64,000 nt of DNA. Source: Auanema rhodensis. Lineage: Eukaryota; Nematoda; Chromadorea; Rhabditida; Rhabditidae. The first letter of the stretch is position 1. Each line of letters begins with the position of its first letter. Below are positions 62,700-64,000 of the stretch, in pieces. The position numbers were made by a program, and so were the translations under genes. The stretch covers positions 1,426,001 through 1,490,000 of the forward strand of contig OZ059897.1 in the NCBI GenBank assembly GCA_964057225.1, read 5' to 3'. Below the pieces are notes generated by a model. That model was not told where the DNA came from. It made no database searches and saw only the letters and a program-made list of their open reading frames with translations.

Positions 62700-64000
62700 T
62701 CACCCTGAAGAATTAATTTTTTCGTTGATTAACATTGTCCATCGTCTTTGCCTTGAAAAAAGGAATCTAAAAACATCTACATTTGTGAAATTATTTTGAA
62801 ATTTTTTGGCAAAATTTTTGTCAAAATGTTTTTGGAAGCAATGTTGAGTGTACATGGAAACTCAACATACACTAATGCATCATTTTTCAAACGATCATAA
62901 CTAATTTTTGTATTGAGCGTTTTTTAATGTATTATAGTGCATTCGATACGGATTTTTAAGCTGCTTCGATCTGTGTTATCAGATTTGCGCTAGCAAAGAA
63001 ATGCACCGAGATATCAACTGATATAAGTTCACACTTATATCCTCGATTTTCACCCTGAAGAATTAATTTTTTCGTTGATTAACATTGTCCATCGTCTTTG
63101 CCTTGAAAAAAGGAATCTAAAAACATTTACTTTTTGTGAAATTATTTTGAAATTTTTTGGCAAAATTTTTGTCAAAATGTTTTTGAAAGCAATGTTGAGT
63201 GTATATGGAAACTCAACATACACTAATGCAACATTTTTCAAACGATCATAACTAATTTTTGTATTGAGCGTTTCTGAATGTATTATAGTGCATTCGATGC
63301 GGATTTTTAAGCTGCTTCGATCTGTGTTATCAGATTTGCGCTAGCTTAAAAATGCACCGAGATATCAACTGATATAAGTTCACACTTATATCCTCGATTT
63401 TCACCCTGAAGAATTAATTTTTTCGTTGATTAACATTGTCCATCGTCTTTGCCTTGAAAAAAGGAATCTAAAAACATCTACTTTTTGTGAAATTATTTTG
63501 AAATTTTTTGGCAAAATTTTTGTCAAAATGTTTTTGGAAGCAATGTTGAGTGTACATGGAAACTCAACATACACTAATGCATCATTTTTCAAACGATCAT
63601 AACCAATTTTTGTATTGAGCGTTTTTTAATGTATTATAGTGCATTCGATACGGATTTTTAAGCTGCTTCGATCTGTGTTATCAGATTTGCGCTAGCAAAG
63701 AAATGCACCGAGATATCAACTGATATAAGTTCACACTTATATCCTCGATTTTCATCCTGAAGAATTAATTTTTTCGTTGATTAACATTGTCCATCGTCTT
63801 TGCCTTGAAAAAAGGAATCTAAAAACATCTACTTTTGTGAAATTATTTTGAAATTTTTTGGCAAAATTTTTGTCAAAATGTTTTTGAAAGCAATGTTGAG
63901 TGTACATGGAAACTCAACATACACTAATGCAACATTTTTCAAACGATCATAACTAATTTTTGTATTGAGCGTTTCTTAATGTATTATAGTGCATTCGATG
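62700..64000. repeat. Right-edge divergent dimer repeat (period about 701 bp)
   Basis: Type A (62700, 63401) has ggaagc, gcatcattt, gatacgg and gctagcaaag. Type B (63050, and the partial 63752) has gaaagc and gcaacattt; in 63050, where V2 is inside the window, it also has gatgcgg and gcttaaaaat. Both have ttgattaacattg, gtctttgcc and ttttggcaaaa, which occur nowhere else in the window. The final unit is cut by the window edge at 64000. Confidence 0.88.
63752..64000. repeat. Partial monomer at right window edge
   Basis: The first 249 bases of a type B unit, starting tcatcctgaag with one base changed from the usual tcaccctgaag. The array continues past the window. Confidence 0.95.

Larger units (their letters stand above)
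1..64000. repeat. 351-bp satellite DNA array, head-to-tail, filling the window
   Basis: Seen directly: the same unit recurs every 351 bp from the first base to the last, always in one orientation, with 181 complete copies between 226 and 63751. Length exceptions are few: 354 bp at 5140, 353 bp at 45850, 352 bp at 54976, 357 bp at 62343, 350 bp at 5494, 6195, 13214, 13564, 17775, 21635, 23038, 33216, 38129, 58132 and 62700, and 349 bp at 51819, 55679 and 57783. These deviations sum to minus 5, which matches the total span. G+C is about 32%. Families (N, K, L, S, D, Y, X, T and derivatives) differ mainly in two blocks, at offsets about 25-121 and 195-293. No non-repeat sequence interrupts the array. 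Pericentromeric or heterochromatic location is inferred from array type, not shown here. Confidence 0.98.

Noticed and set aside
1-64000. CRISPR array or other bacterial direct-repeat system
   Set aside because: The repeat unit is 351 bp with no unique spacers and no adjacent cas-like genes. The whole unit repeats, not a short repeat with variable spacers.
1-64000. Assignment to a named satellite or species
   Set aside because: I do not recognise the monomer. Length and AT content fit many insect satellites, which is not enough to name one.

Overview
The whole window is one uninterrupted satellite DNA array. A 351-bp monomer repeats head-to-tail, always in the same orientation. With the monomer start set at the tcaccctgaag motif, there are 181 complete monomers (226-63751), flanked by a 225-bp partial copy on the left and a 249-bp partial copy on the right. 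The count closes exactly: 63,526 bp equals 181 x 351 minus 5, and the small indels I located (+3, +2, +1, +6 and single- or two-base losses) also sum to minus 5. I see no gene, tRNA, rRNA, transposon, CRISPR array or non-satellite interruption longer than 6 bp.

The organism cannot be named from this sequence. A very long, homogeneous, AT-rich array (112 G+C in one hand-counted 351-bp monomer, about 32%) with higher-order repeats indicates eukaryotic pericentromeric or other heterochromatic DNA. Monomers of about 350 bp at about 68% AT are common in insects, beetles among them, but that is an analogy and not an identification. CpG is not depleted (12 per monomer), which argues against heavy germline CpG methylation.

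Each monomer has two conserved blocks (offsets about 122-194, and 294-351 running into 1-24 of the next) and two variable blocks (V1, offsets about 25-121; V2, about 195-293). I use V1 to name families. N: ccatggtc, aaattagaaac, gggataa. K: ccttaaaaaaaagaatc. L: ttttcgtaaaa with ttcagg. S: tcactctg, ccttgagaaaagg, one base lost downstream. D: aataaaattg, cgcaataag, catctag. Y: ccttaagaaaagg, catatac, cgtgaaa. X: cgttttcgcc, ctcttcgttaaa. T: aataataatg, aacttctactc. Lx: X-like left part joined to an L right part. Q: an Lx relative with tacatagaaac.

Layout: 1-6194, mostly N with K and L in 3-4-monomer units. 6195-13213, two copies of a nine-monomer higher-order repeat (D D Y X X Lx K N L), the first with one extra monomer. 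13214-17774, a mosaic resembling the first 6 kb. 17775-25142, rearranged S/D/Y/X/K/N/L units with dimer and tetramer duplications. 25143-32513, two more nine-monomer units, one carrying a 3-monomer insertion. About 30170-39995, a 14-monomer (4,913-bp) segment duplicated in tandem with a sharp crossover junction. 40234-42339, a 3-monomer duplication. 42340-48659, alternating X and T monomers. 48660-51467, a 4-monomer duplication of distinct types. 51468-61991, nested duplications built around a 349-bp N-like monomer. 61992-64000, increasingly divergent monomers in a 2-monomer period, possibly approaching the array edge.

There are no genes to work together. What can be read here is the recombination history of the array: unequal crossovers and short conversion tracts of several sizes, many with breakpoints narrowed to tens of bases. 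I found no new protein-coding or defence system.
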